DNA from: Cyathus striatus
Lineage: Eukaryota; Basidiomycota; Agaricomycetes; Agaricales; Nidulariaceae
Length of the DNA stretch: 64,000 nucleotides
NCBI GenBank assembly: GCA_025738555.1
Contig: JAOVFP010000001.1
Span: 6,944,001-7,008,000 of the forward strand
Reading direction: 5' to 3'
Below the pieces are notes generated by a model. The model saw nothing but the letters and a program-made list of their open reading frames with translations. It had not been told where the DNA came from and made no database searches. The number at the start of each line of letters is the position of its first letter. Position 1 is the stretch's first letter. Below, piece by piece: positions 47,601 to 57,789 of the stretch. The translations under genes were made by a program, and so were the position numbers.

Positions 47601-49340
47601 TGTGCTCGTCCTTCGACGATAGCAGTGACCTGGTTTGTGTGTGTTGGAATTGCTTGCGGAGGCAACCCTAGAATAGCTGGGAATCTGTGCCCTAGGCCGG
47701 CGTGGGCAGTGTATCCGAAGTGCCAAGGAGGGAGTGCCAATAGATGAGGTGTTGTCGCCGGTTTGTCTAGCACGCGAAGATGACAGTGGCATGGCTACTA
47801 GTAGTAACTTACGGGGTCCCAGCGTCTTGATGTAAAAATGCAAGTAGGTCCTCAATGGTATACTAGTGGTAACAAATATCCAGCACTGGGATTGCCGAGG
47901 CTAAGAGGGACGACGGTAAAGATGAAAATTTAACATTGAGATGGATATAGACAACGAAATGTGTGTGCAGCAACCGTTTGTACCGACGAACACGATAAGC
48001 AACGGAAGCCACTGGCACATACAAGGTAGCACTATGACATGCTAAGGGAGATGTAGGTGCTGAAGAGAACCAGCAATATCTCTTCAGGGTGAGGATCGCG
48101 CAGCCTCTACAATTCATGGGAAAGGCGGAGGGTAGGCTATGACAGTTGCTACCTCGAAGTTGAGTGGATCGAGATATCGAAACGGACCAGGTTTGCTCTA
48201 AAACCACAGCCGTCGATAATGTCAACACAGCGAAAAAGATGAACGTAAAGTGGACGTACCGGTCCACAGCTCTAGTCTTCACACTCTCACTTTGCTGGCC
48301 CCAAGTATTGTCTGTCATTGAGCTGTAGAACTCACCGTCAGCGAGAGAAATAGCTGTAAAGTTAGTGCGTACATTCTTGCATGGTTAAGACATCCGTAGT
48401 TCACTTAGATGGGAGCATATTGAGTGCCAGCCCTACACCTTCGATGCACGACCGTCGGAACATTCAGTACAGCCCTCGTTGAAGGTGCTTTGGCCGTAAT
48501 GTCGAGCAAGAAGACCGAAGAGAGAGCGTAGCAAGAATGTAAAGCACGTCTTGGAAGGATGTTATGTTAGACAGAGCTGTGATTTGGCCACTGGCGAGTT
48601 GAACTTGCGCATAGTGAAGTTGGAGAGGTGTGTTCAGGTGGATAGTAAAGAGAATGGCTCTAAGTTGTCAGCGTCCTCGTACCGGTAAGGATGGGATGCT
48701 AGTTGAATGAAGACATCGAAAAGGCGCCAGAAGAGTGGACGGGACTCGGGAGGACCTGGCTCAAACAACGGAAGGCATGGGGGCGATAAAACGGCAGTCA
48801 GAAACAGAATGTACACTGTCCACCCTCCTTCGAGTTCCAGCCCATCGAGGGTGTCAGTTTGTGCCCCGTCATCGCTATCAGTTGAAGATCTCAGGTGTAA
48901 GCTTGGACGGGTAACGACAAACGTTACGTGATGAACGCTACGCAGCACATCGGTTGTGACGAAGATAGTGTTGCCGCGAGGTGAGTTGTTTTCAAGATGG
49001 AGGTACCTTGAGGGGCAGTCACGGTTGAGCGTTGCGGGGATTGAACTTCTGTCACACGGATCGATCTGTCTCAGGCCGCTAATCGCATGTGAAACTGCGA
49101 GCGTCTGTGATAGAGATGTTGAAATCGATACTCCCACATATATGATTATTTTTAGGAATAATGATAATCGGATTCCGGAATTGACCAACTATTGCAACTT
49201 TAGTTATTCGACAATTATTCGGCGCCTGCGTTCATACATGTCTGCCATCAGCGCGCATTACCCGAAAACTCCCGGGCTTAAAACAGAACAAGAGCAATCA
49301 CAATATTTGTAATACGTAGTCTGCACTATCATCAACGATC
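44616..49340. repeat. Segmental direct duplication, copy B (copy A at 31822-35818)
   Basis: Longer of the two copies and probably closer to the ancestral form, since the main length differences are gaps in copy A. It keeps CpGs. It ends 434 bp upstream of the NB-ARC-TPR start codon, whereas copy A ends next to sequence resembling that gene's 3' flank. Confidence 0.85.
48634..49188 (-). CDS. Possible membrane-protein exon, unknown family
   Basis: A 184-codon open frame in copy B has two hydrophobic stretches (about residues 9-25, LFLKIIIYVGVSIS; and about 125-145, WTVYILFLTAVLSPP) and polar loops. Its last third (DALDGLE-like, PLFEPGPPESRPLFWRLFDV) looks protein-like in composition, but I cannot name the family. 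In copy A the same region is broken by a 48-bp insertion and other changes. It may be one exon of a larger gene whose other parts (47.86-48.32 kb, AVDRYVHFTFIFFAVLTLST) also look like membrane segments on the same strand. Confidence 0.3.
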   Translation of the reverse strand: MVNSGIRLSLFLKIIIYVGVSISTSLSQTLAVSHAISGLRQIDPCDRSSIPATLNRDCPSRYLHLENNSPRGNTIFVTTDVLRSVHHVTFVVTRPSLHLRSSTDSDDGAQTDTLDGLELEGGWTVYILFLTAVLSPPCLPLFEPGPPESRPLFWRLFDVFIQLASHPYRYEDADNLEPFSLLST

Positions 49341-49774
49341 AGCCACTTGCTCAGTGCTGTGGATATTGGCGCCTCGAAAACCAACTATGGTATGTCGGAT
49401 CTGTATGAAGCGGCTGTACAACCGGTTACAAGGGTAAGTGGTTCCTTATCGCGAGAGGCTAGAGCAGATGTTCAAGCGCCCATTTTGAAGTATCCGGTGC
49501 CAGTGATCGTGGTCGTTTGACCAGGGATGTTATTTGTAGAACATTATTACCCACACATCACCGCCTTTCTCCTGTCACAGCGGTGTTCAAATACTTAAAT
49601 CCAGATATCACCACCTCATTTGGGATCGGCATTCTCATGATCGACCGCGTGCGTCAAACAACTGAACTATAAAGCATCCGTCAGTTTGAATATAATCAAT
49701 TGATCAAAACTTCCTCCTCGATTACACCATAGCGCTAGCTCAAGCATCTATCCGCACAAATTACAAGAAACAAT
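49341..49774 (+). promoter_or_regulatory. Upstream region of the NB-ARC-TPR gene with TATA-like box
   Basis: CpG-normal 434-bp segment. TATAAA at 49668-49673 lies 102 bp before the ATG at 49775, a plausible core promoter position. The start context is ACAATATGTCT. CpG content drops within the first intron and second exon. Confidence 0.35.
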
Positions 49775-52700
49775 ATGTCTTATAAATATGCCCATGATTT
49801 CGTCGTACAGAATCAAATATTGACTGAGATCAATACTCAGGTGATTTACTGCATATCAGACCCGAGACATGTATGCACTTAACTATTTTGAATTTGCAAC
49901 CTTTACAGAACAACACTTACATTACAAATCAAGAGAATTTTGAACCTCTTTCTCCAATTAAAAATACTCAACCCAGCACTACTCGAAACTTTACTGGACA
50001 ACAGGAATATCTCAAAAAGTTGCATATGCATATGAATAAGAATGATAGTCCTGGTCGAAAGATGTATCTTCTATATGGAATGGGTGGTATTGGAAAAACT
50101 CAAATCACTTTGAAGTATATAGATGAATCATTTGATAGGTTTGTATCAGTTTTACAAAGTTATAATAGATGAAGTTAATTCTGTTTAATAGCTATTCTTA
50201 TATCTTTTGGATTGATGCAACATCTGAAGTGACTATTGATCAAAGTCTAAAGGATATATATAAAACAAATATCAAAATATTGCCATATGGGGTTTCTTAT
50301 TCTGCTGCAATGATTCAACAATGGATGAATACTCTTAATAATGAATGGCTAATGATTTTTGACAATGCTGATGGCTCACCTGACACAGTTGAAAAATTTA
50401 TTCCACCAGGAAATAAGGGGCACATTCTGATAACAAGCAGGAACCCAGAACATAAAAGAGTTGTATCTGCAAGTAACTCTGAAGAGGTGTCAGTAATGAA
50501 TGAAGAAACTGCTGTTGAATTGCTACTGAAATCTTCTGGTTTAAATGAATCTCCTGAGAAGTATTATAATGTAGCTACAGAGATCTGTGCTAAATTTCAT
50601 TTTCTTCCTTTGGCTATTGACCAAGCTGGAGCATATATTAGTGCTGGAAAATGTAGCATTAGTAAATACATATCAGTTTATGAAAGATATAGGCTTAAAC
50701 TAATGACCAACAAAAATTTTCAAGGGGCATCAAAGTATAATAAGACAGTGTATGGAACATGGGAGATATCATTTCAAAAAATACATGAAATGGAGAATGA
50801 TGAAGATGAAGAAAGTGCAATGATAGCCAAATATGCTATACAATTGATAAATATGAGTGCCTTTCTACACCATGAGAACATTTCTGATGAAATGTTTGAA
50901 AGAGCTGCAAAGTATTATGCAGACCATGTAGAAAGATATAAGAACAGTCTAATTCCAACCTTTATTCCAACTATGGATAAAGAATTATTCAGTTTTGAGG
51001 AACACAATGAGTGGAATGAGATGCAATACAGAGAAAGTATTGGACTTCTGTTGTCATTCTCACTGATAAAAAGAACTGTAGATGAGGCAAAATTTGGGTT
51101 ACATCCATTGGTACAAACATGGTGCCAAGATCGCCTATCCTTAACTGAAAAGAATATATGGATTTTGAATTCCAGGGGAATATTGTGTAGCTCAATAAGT
51201 AATGAAGATTCAATAGCTCAATATCAATACCAGAATTCTATTCTTCTACACATTACTGAAAACTTATCACATGAAAATATAGCCAGCTTAATATATTATA
51301 ATGATATATTTAATATATTGGCTGGAGTAATGAGAATGAATGGACAATATCATATGGAACTTATACTAAGATCTAGAATATTTAAAGTACATGAAGACAC
51401 ACATGGAAAAAATAGTTCACATGTACTCACTAGCATGTCTAAATTGGCAACAGCATATAGAAGCCATGGTAAATCAACAGAAGCTGAAGTGCTGCAGATT
51501 CAAGTTCTGGAGATGCATACCACAATGCTGGGAAAGGAGCACCCAGATACACTGGCAAGTATGAATAACCTTGCAGTGACACTTCAAAAAATGGGAAAAT
51601 GAACAGAAGCTGAAGTGCTACAGATTCAGGTTCTGGAGATGAGAATCAGAATTATGGGAAAAGAGCACCCAGATACACTGACAAGTATGAATAACCTTGC
51701 ATTGACACTTCAAAAGATGGGAAAATGGACAGATGCTGAAGTGCTGCAGATTCAGGTTCTGGAGATGAGAACCAGAATTCTGGGGAAAGAGCACCCAGAT
51801 ACACTGACAAGTATGATTCACCTTGCATTGATACTTCGAAAAATGGGAAAATGGACAGAAGCTGAAGTGCTGCAGATTCAGGTTCTGGAGATGAGAACCA
51901 GAATTGTGGGAAAAGAACACCCAGATACACTAGCAAGTATGAATAACCTTGCATTCACACTTCAGAGTACGGGAAAATGGACAGAAGCTGAAGCACTGCA
52001 GATTCAGATTCTGGAGATGCATATCAGAATTCTGGGAAAAGAGCACCCAGATACACAGACAAGTATGAGTGACCTTGCATTGACACTTCGAAAAATGGGA
52101 AAATGGACAGAAGCTGAAGTGCTACAGATTCAGGTTCTGGAGATGAGAATCAGAATTCAGGGAAAAGAGCACCCACATACACAGACAAGTATGAATAACC
52201 TTGCATTGACACTTTGGGGGATGGGCAAATGGACAGAAGCTGAAGTGCTGCAGATTCAGGTTCTGGAGATGAGAACCAGAATTCTGGGGAAAGAGCACCC
52301 ATACACAATAGCAAGTATGAATAACCTTGCATTGACACTCCGGGATATGGGCAAATGGACAGAAGCTGAAGTACTGCAGATTCAGGGTCTGGAGATGAGA
52401 ACCAGAATTCTGGGGAAAGAGCACCCAGATACACTTACAATTATGAATAACCTTGCATTGACACTCCAAAAAATGGGAAAATGGACAGAAGCTGAAGTAC
52501 TGCAGATTCTGGCTCTAGAGATGAGAACCAGAATTCTGGGAAAAGAGCACCCAGATACACTGACAAGTATGGGTAACCTTGCATTGACACTTCAAAAGAT
52601 GGGCAAATGGACAGAAGCTGAAGTGCTGCAGATTCAGGTTCTGGAGATGAGAACCAGAATTCTGGGGAAAGAACACCCATACACACTAGAAAGTATGAAT

Positions 52701-53312
52701 AACCTTGCAGTGACACTCCAGGATATGGGCAAATGGACAGAAGCTGAAGTACTGCAGATTCAGGCTCTAGAGATGAGAACCAGAATTATGGGAAAAGAGC
52801 ACCCAGATACACTGACAAGTATGGGTAACCTTGCATTCACACTTCAAGACATGGGCAAATGGACAGAAGCTGAAGTGCTGCAGATTCAGGTTCTGGAGAT
52901 GAGAACCAGAATTCTGGGAAAAGAGCACCCAGATACACTTACAAGTATGAATAACCTTGCATTGACACTCCAAAAAATGGGAAAATGGACAGAAGCTGAA
53001 GTACTGCAGATTCTGGCTCTAGAGATGAGAACCAGAATTCTGGGAAAAGAGCACCCAGATACACTGACAAGTATGGGTAACCTTGCATTGACACTTCAAA
53101 AGATGGGCAAATGGACAGAAGCTGAAGTGCTGCAGATTCAGGTTCTGTAGATGAGAACCAGAATTGTGGGAAAAGAACACTCAGATACACTAGCAAGTAT
53201 GAATAACCTTGCATTGACACTTCAAAAAATGGGAAAATGGACAGAAGCTAAAGTGCTGCAGATTCAGGTTCCAGAGATGAGAAATAAAATTCAAAAGAAT
53301 GAACACCCATAA
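49775..53312 (+). pseudogene. NB-ARC-TPR STAND/NLR gene with two nonsense codons
   Basis: Exons 49775-49840, 49909-50138 and 50192-53312 (introns 68 and 53 nt, both GT..AG) total 1139 codons. A short N-terminus without a recognised effector domain is followed by NB-ARC: P-loop GMGGIGKT (about 79-86), kinase-2 WLMIFDNAD, GHILITSRNP and FLPLAIDQAGAY (GLPL-like). A helical region with LHPLVQTWCQDR precedes about 15 TPRs of 42 residues (126 bp) of the kinesin-light-chain-like type (ILGKEHPDTLTSMNNLALTL). Nonsense codons: TGA at 51600-51602 (Trp of GKWTEAE) and TAG at 53148-53150 (Glu of VLEMRT). The first would remove nearly all TPRs. Neither is a CpG change. Such proteins are fungal NLR-type sensors; TPRs probably bind the ligand. 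It lies just downstream of duplicated block B. Confidence 0.85.
51480..53300 (+). repeat. 126-bp TPR coding repeats, with a larger block repeated at 504 bp
   Basis: About 14 near-identical 126-bp units. A stretch of over 200 bp starting at about 52436 recurs at about 52940, exactly 504 bp (four units) further, including the rare variant CTGCAGATTCTGGCTCTAGA, so at least one multi-unit duplication is recent. The minus-strand ORFs over this stretch are artefacts. Confidence 0.9.
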
Positions 53313-53950
53313 GAAGTTACATATGTTTTGAATGGGATGTATTGGTAATACTGATATTGCAAATTTTAACTATAAGGATTGAAAGAAGCTTAGTTTAAGA
53401 TAAATTTAGTTGAATAATGTACTATAAGATGTCTTAAATAAATTAGGTGAGGTTTTATATCTATTCAGACTAAAAATATTGAAGTGGTCTACTATTAATT
53501 CTTGGCTTGTATACAACAAACTTGAACATGCATCAGATTGTTTATCCTCCTGCATATGGTGTGCATGGATACCTTATGCAGCCAAACTTTTATTGAAACT
53601 GTCTGCTGAGTGCAACTGTGGGGCATGTCAAGGGTTAAATATGGTTCCAAGAGGGTACAAGATTCAAAGTTTGTGGGTACATGTTTTGTGTGATTTCTGT
53701 GGGTACAATTTTTGGTGTGTATTGAAGGGTACAATATAGGTACCCTAATGATCGAATTTTGTTTCTCATTTTGATTGTAATGTATTATATAATAATGATA
53801 AGTGAGCCAAATTTGCATACTCACTTATGGAAACTTTCTACATTTCATGGGGTATGTATATCATACCATCATAATCAACTTTTCTTGTTACCACTATATA
53901 TATGAACTACTATAGCATCTTGAATACAATACAGTATTTTGTAATAACAA
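53313..53950. other. 3' flank of the NB-ARC-TPR gene
   Basis: AT-rich, with AATAAA-like signals at about 53437. It contains the CCAAACTTTTATTGAAACTG block shared with 35.93 kb. 53640-53760 has GGGTACAA/GGTACCC words. No further gene. Confidence 0.5.
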
Positions 53951-54672
53951 ACATAGATATGCTAGTCATTTGCATATTTGATAACTGACTTTAGCTGAGG
54001 GTGTATCAGATGACACCCCAGCTATATTGAATTTCCCAATCTGTCTAATGTGTTCTGAATAACAATATATATGAATATTTGTTTGGATGTCTCAAATATA
54101 CTGTAATCCACTGGAATACTAATTATAATGTTTTGAGCACCCATGGTATGTATTATTGGGCATATATGTTATTTCCCACCCAGCTCACTGAGCATGTATA
54201 TATGAAAATCCATATTTGTGTCATGTAATAAGGGATTAATGCTGCACAGACATGACTCATTTGCATACTTGTCAATGAGAAATCAGTGAATGTTTCGATC
54301 CAAATTTAGCTGAGAGTGTGTCATATGATACCTCAGTTATATTGAATTTCCCAATCTGTCTATTGTATTCTGAATAACAATATTTATGAACATTAGTTTG
54401 GATACTTCCAATATACTGTAATCCACCAGAATACTCACTGAAATGTTGTGAGGATCTGTGGTATGTATTATTAGGCATATATGTTATTTCCCATGTGCTC
54501 CAGCACACTAAGCATGTATATATGAAAATCCATATTTGTGTGATGTAATACAGGATTAATGCTGCACAGATGTGGCTCATTTGCATACTTTACAATGAGA
54601 AATTGATAAATGTGTCAATCCAAATTTAGCTGAGTTGATACCTCAGATGTATTGAATTTCCCAATCTGAGGT
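53950..54672. repeat. About 310-bp tandem repeat, 2.3 copies
   Basis: TTGAATTTCCCAATCTGTCT lies at 54027, 54342 and (truncated) 54652; CATTTGCATA lies at 53967, 54258 and 54578. Each unit contains CCAAATTTAGCTGAG and ATGAAAATCCATATTTGTGT. The third copy is cut off at the left end of the palindromic element, so that element, or a rearrangement with it, came later. Confidence 0.8.
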
Positions 54673-56010
54673 GTGTCAGCCAAATTTATCATTTAAGCTC
54701 GATGTTTTATGATATGAAATATCATAAAATGTCAAGCTTAAATGAGTGAGGCATATATTATATATAGTATACAGATTACTCATAAAAACTCATTACTTTA
54801 TGTTTCTTACTATTATTACAATTGTATTATGTGTACTCATAAGTACTCATTACTTCACATTCCCTATTGTTATTGTAATAGTATTATGTGTACTCATAAG
54901 TACTCATTACTTTATGTTTCCTATTGTTATTGTAATACTATTATGCATACTCATAAGTACTCATTACTTTATATTTCCTACTATTATTGTAATACTATTA
55001 TGTGTACTCATAAGTACTCATTACTTTATGTTTCCTATTATTATTGTAATAGTATTATGTGTGCTCATAAGTACTCATTACATTATGTTTCCTATTGTTG
55101 TTGTAATACTATTATGCATACTCATAAGTACTCATTACTTTATATTTCCTATTGTTATTGTAATAGTATTATGTGTACTCATAAGTACTCATTACATTAT
55201 GAGTTAATAGCAATACATTAATAATAATAGAAAGCATAAAGTAATGAGCATTATGAGTACACATTATACTATTAAATAATAATAGGAAGCATTACAGTAA
55301 TAATAGAGAACATAAAGTAATGAGTACTTATGAGTACACATACTAGTATTATAATAATAGTATGAAACATAAAGTAATGAGTACTTATGAGTATGCATAA
55401 TAGTGTTACAATAACAATAGGAAACATAATGTAATGAGTACTTATGAGTACACATAATACTATTACAACAACAATAGGAAATATAAAGTAATGAGTACTT
55501 ATTAGTATGCATAATAGTATTACAACAACAATAGGAAACTTAATGTAATGAGTACTTATGAGTATGCATAATAGTATTACAATAATAGTAGGAAATATAA
55601 AGTAATGAGCACTTATGAGTACACATAATACTATTACAATAATAATAGGAAACATAAAGTAATGAGTACTTATGAGTACACATAATAGTATTACAATAAT
55701 AGTAGGAAATATAAAGTAATGAGTACTTATGAGTATGCATAATAGTATTACAATAATAATAGGAGACATAAAGTAATGAGTACTTATGATTACACATAAT
55801 AGTATTACAATAACAATAGGAAACAAAAAGTAATGAGTACTTATGAGTACACATAATACAATTGTAATAATAGTAGAAAGCATAAAGTAATGAGTTTTTA
55901 TGAGTAATCTGTATACTATATATTATATATGCCTCACTTATTTAAGCTCGACATTTTATGATATTTCATATCATAAAACGTCGAGCTTAAATGAGAAATT
56001 TGGCTGACAC
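54673..56010. mobile_element. Near-palindromic TIR element with 57-bp repeat arms
   Basis: Ends are GTGTCAGCCAAATTTA and its inverse (AAATTTGGCTGACAC). Inside each end is a nested hairpin built from AAGCTCGACGTTTTATGATA and its inverse (54697-54742, 55940-55990). Next comes an array of 57-bp units (TACTCATAAGTACTCATTAC..), 8 in the left arm and about 11, inverted, in the right arm, meeting at about 55210-55300. Open frames through the arrays exist because 57 is a multiple of 3. It shares its terminus with the 1497-5276 element and, like it, is followed by TTATG. Non-autonomous; no transposase. Confidence 0.8.
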
Positions 56011-57585
56011 TTATGTAGGAATCACATTTTAGCATTTCTCAAGAGTTGAGAAGTGAATTTAGATTTCTTTCGAGTGTAAATGTGGTGCAAATTGTGCAAA
56101 TTGCGAAAAAACAGTTTAAATTTTATCTAAATGGTCAGACTTGAAGTATATGGACATGCTTATCATTGTTTTTAAGTAGGTTTGAAGTCAAGAAAATCAC
56201 ACTAATTGTTGATTTACCACTGCTAAGAAGTTATTACTGTATGACTGTAATTGACCATAATATGACTGTATTGGTATGGTGAATATATGGTAGATGGCAC
56301 GGCTTAAGCCATACTGTAACAACATTGCTCAAAGTCCCTCCAAAAATGGTACAGGTTCATAAATATGGTGACCTGTAAACCATACAGTACAGATACAGTG
56401 TACAGCCCTAATTACACAATATGTAGGGCTCTCACATGTGCACACCATACACATTTGGCAACTCCCATTTTGGCCATGTCATGATCACCTAATGGTCATG
56501 ATGATGTTCACACCTTCCCTCCTACCCTCCTCCTCCTCTTCTCCTCCCCTTCTACTCCACTCCCCTCCTCCCCTGCATTCCCCTCCTCCCCTCCTCTCAC
56601 ACACTCTCCTCCTCCCCTCCTCTCCTTCTCTCCTACTCTTCTCCTCCTCCTCCCTTCTTCTCAACAACAATGACATGATGACAGCGAGGAGGAAATGACA
56701 ATGATGCAAGGGTAACAACATTGATGAAGGAACAAAAAGGACAGCAATGAGGAGGGAGGATGAGGAAGAGGGAGGAGTGCATTGAGGAGGGTAGTGCATT
56801 GAGGAAGGGAGTGCATTGAGGAGGGGGGCACATTGAGGAAGGGGGCACATTGAGGAGGAGAGCATGTTGAGGAGAGAGGTGCATTGAGGAGAGCATGTTG
56901 AGGAGGAGAGCATGTTGAGAAAGAGAGTGTGTTGAGGAGGGGGGCACATTGAGGAAGGGGGCACATTGAGGAAGGGGGTGCATTGAGGAGGGGGGAGCAT
57001 TGAGAGAGTGTGTGTGATGTCAATGAGAGGGGGATGCACAACAAGAGGAAGGGGGGCACAATGAGGAGGGGGTGCAATGAGAGGAAGGGGGTTGCAACAA
57101 GGGGTGGGGAATGAAGAGGGGATGCCACATCAACAAGAGGGGGAGAGAAATGAGTGGGGCACAATGAAGGGAGGGGTGCCACATCAACAACAGGCACTCT
57201 CCTGCCTGTCATCATTGTTATTGAGAGCACTGGGCAGGAGTGTGGGAAATGTGAGCAGGCTTGGTGGGGCAGTGAAGTTTAAAATTTAGATATAAATATG
57301 TAAATTAATTGTAATAAATTTGTTGTATTTTACATAAATTCTCATAATTAATAATTACTCTAATGAATTTAATAATGAGTGGACTTACACTGGTAGATAC
57401 AAAGTCTTTCAGGAGTCCATCAGGAGTCTGCCAGGACTCCATATATTCCACCTGGAATAGTATCTATTCTATCAGGACTCCACCAGGACAGTATCTAATC
57501 CACCAGGAGTCCATCTGGAAAATCCAGACTATATTAGGTCCACCCAGAGTCCACCCAGAGTGGGGGGGGGAGTGTAAAGTACTGG
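56011..57585. mobile_element. Putative element end and purine-rich repeat region
   Basis: 56270-56410 has CCATACTGTA/TACAGTACAG palindromic words. 56500-56660 is CTCCTCCC-rich. 56700-57190 is a purine array with ATTGAGGAGGGGGGCACATT-type units of about 18-21 bp. 57405-57560 has repeated CACCAGGAGTCCA words. The right end read inward is CCAGTACTTTACACTCCCCC (57585), the terminal motif shared with the elements at 13-15.6 and 28.2-30.1 kb. The left end was not found. Large minus-strand ORFs here are low-complexity artefacts. Confidence 0.5.
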
Positions 57586-57785
57586 AAGAATGCACAAAAT
57601 ATGTGCTCACTCTTGAGTATAATGATGGAAGAAGTGCAATGTGATCACCATCAATGCATCAGAAGTGAGTGGAATGATTGGGAATTTGATGGATGATGTG
57701 ATGGCACTATTTTTACACATCTGTGGTGGCAGGGGTGGGCATGGGAAACAATGAGCTAAGGGATCATGACAACAATGAGTACAAT
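57586..57785. other. Short unique stretch, nothing recognised
   Basis: Low CpG, G/A-rich sequence with GATCACCATCAATGCATC; no gene or clear repeat. Confidence 0.3.
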
Positions 57786-57789
57786 CATA

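Noticed and set aside
51618..53220. Minus-strand ORFs of 68-115 codons within the TPR gene
   Set aside because: Shadows of the 126-bp coding repeat on the plus strand.
54742..55883. Tyr/Ile/Leu-rich ORFs of up to 203 codons resembling membrane proteins
   Set aside because: Translations of the 57-bp array; hydrophobicity is due to AT-rich repeat codons.
56485..57230. Minus-strand ORFs of 116-189 codons
   Set aside because: Translations of the GAGGAGGGG array; Pro/Ser/Leu/Cys-rich and open in several frames.
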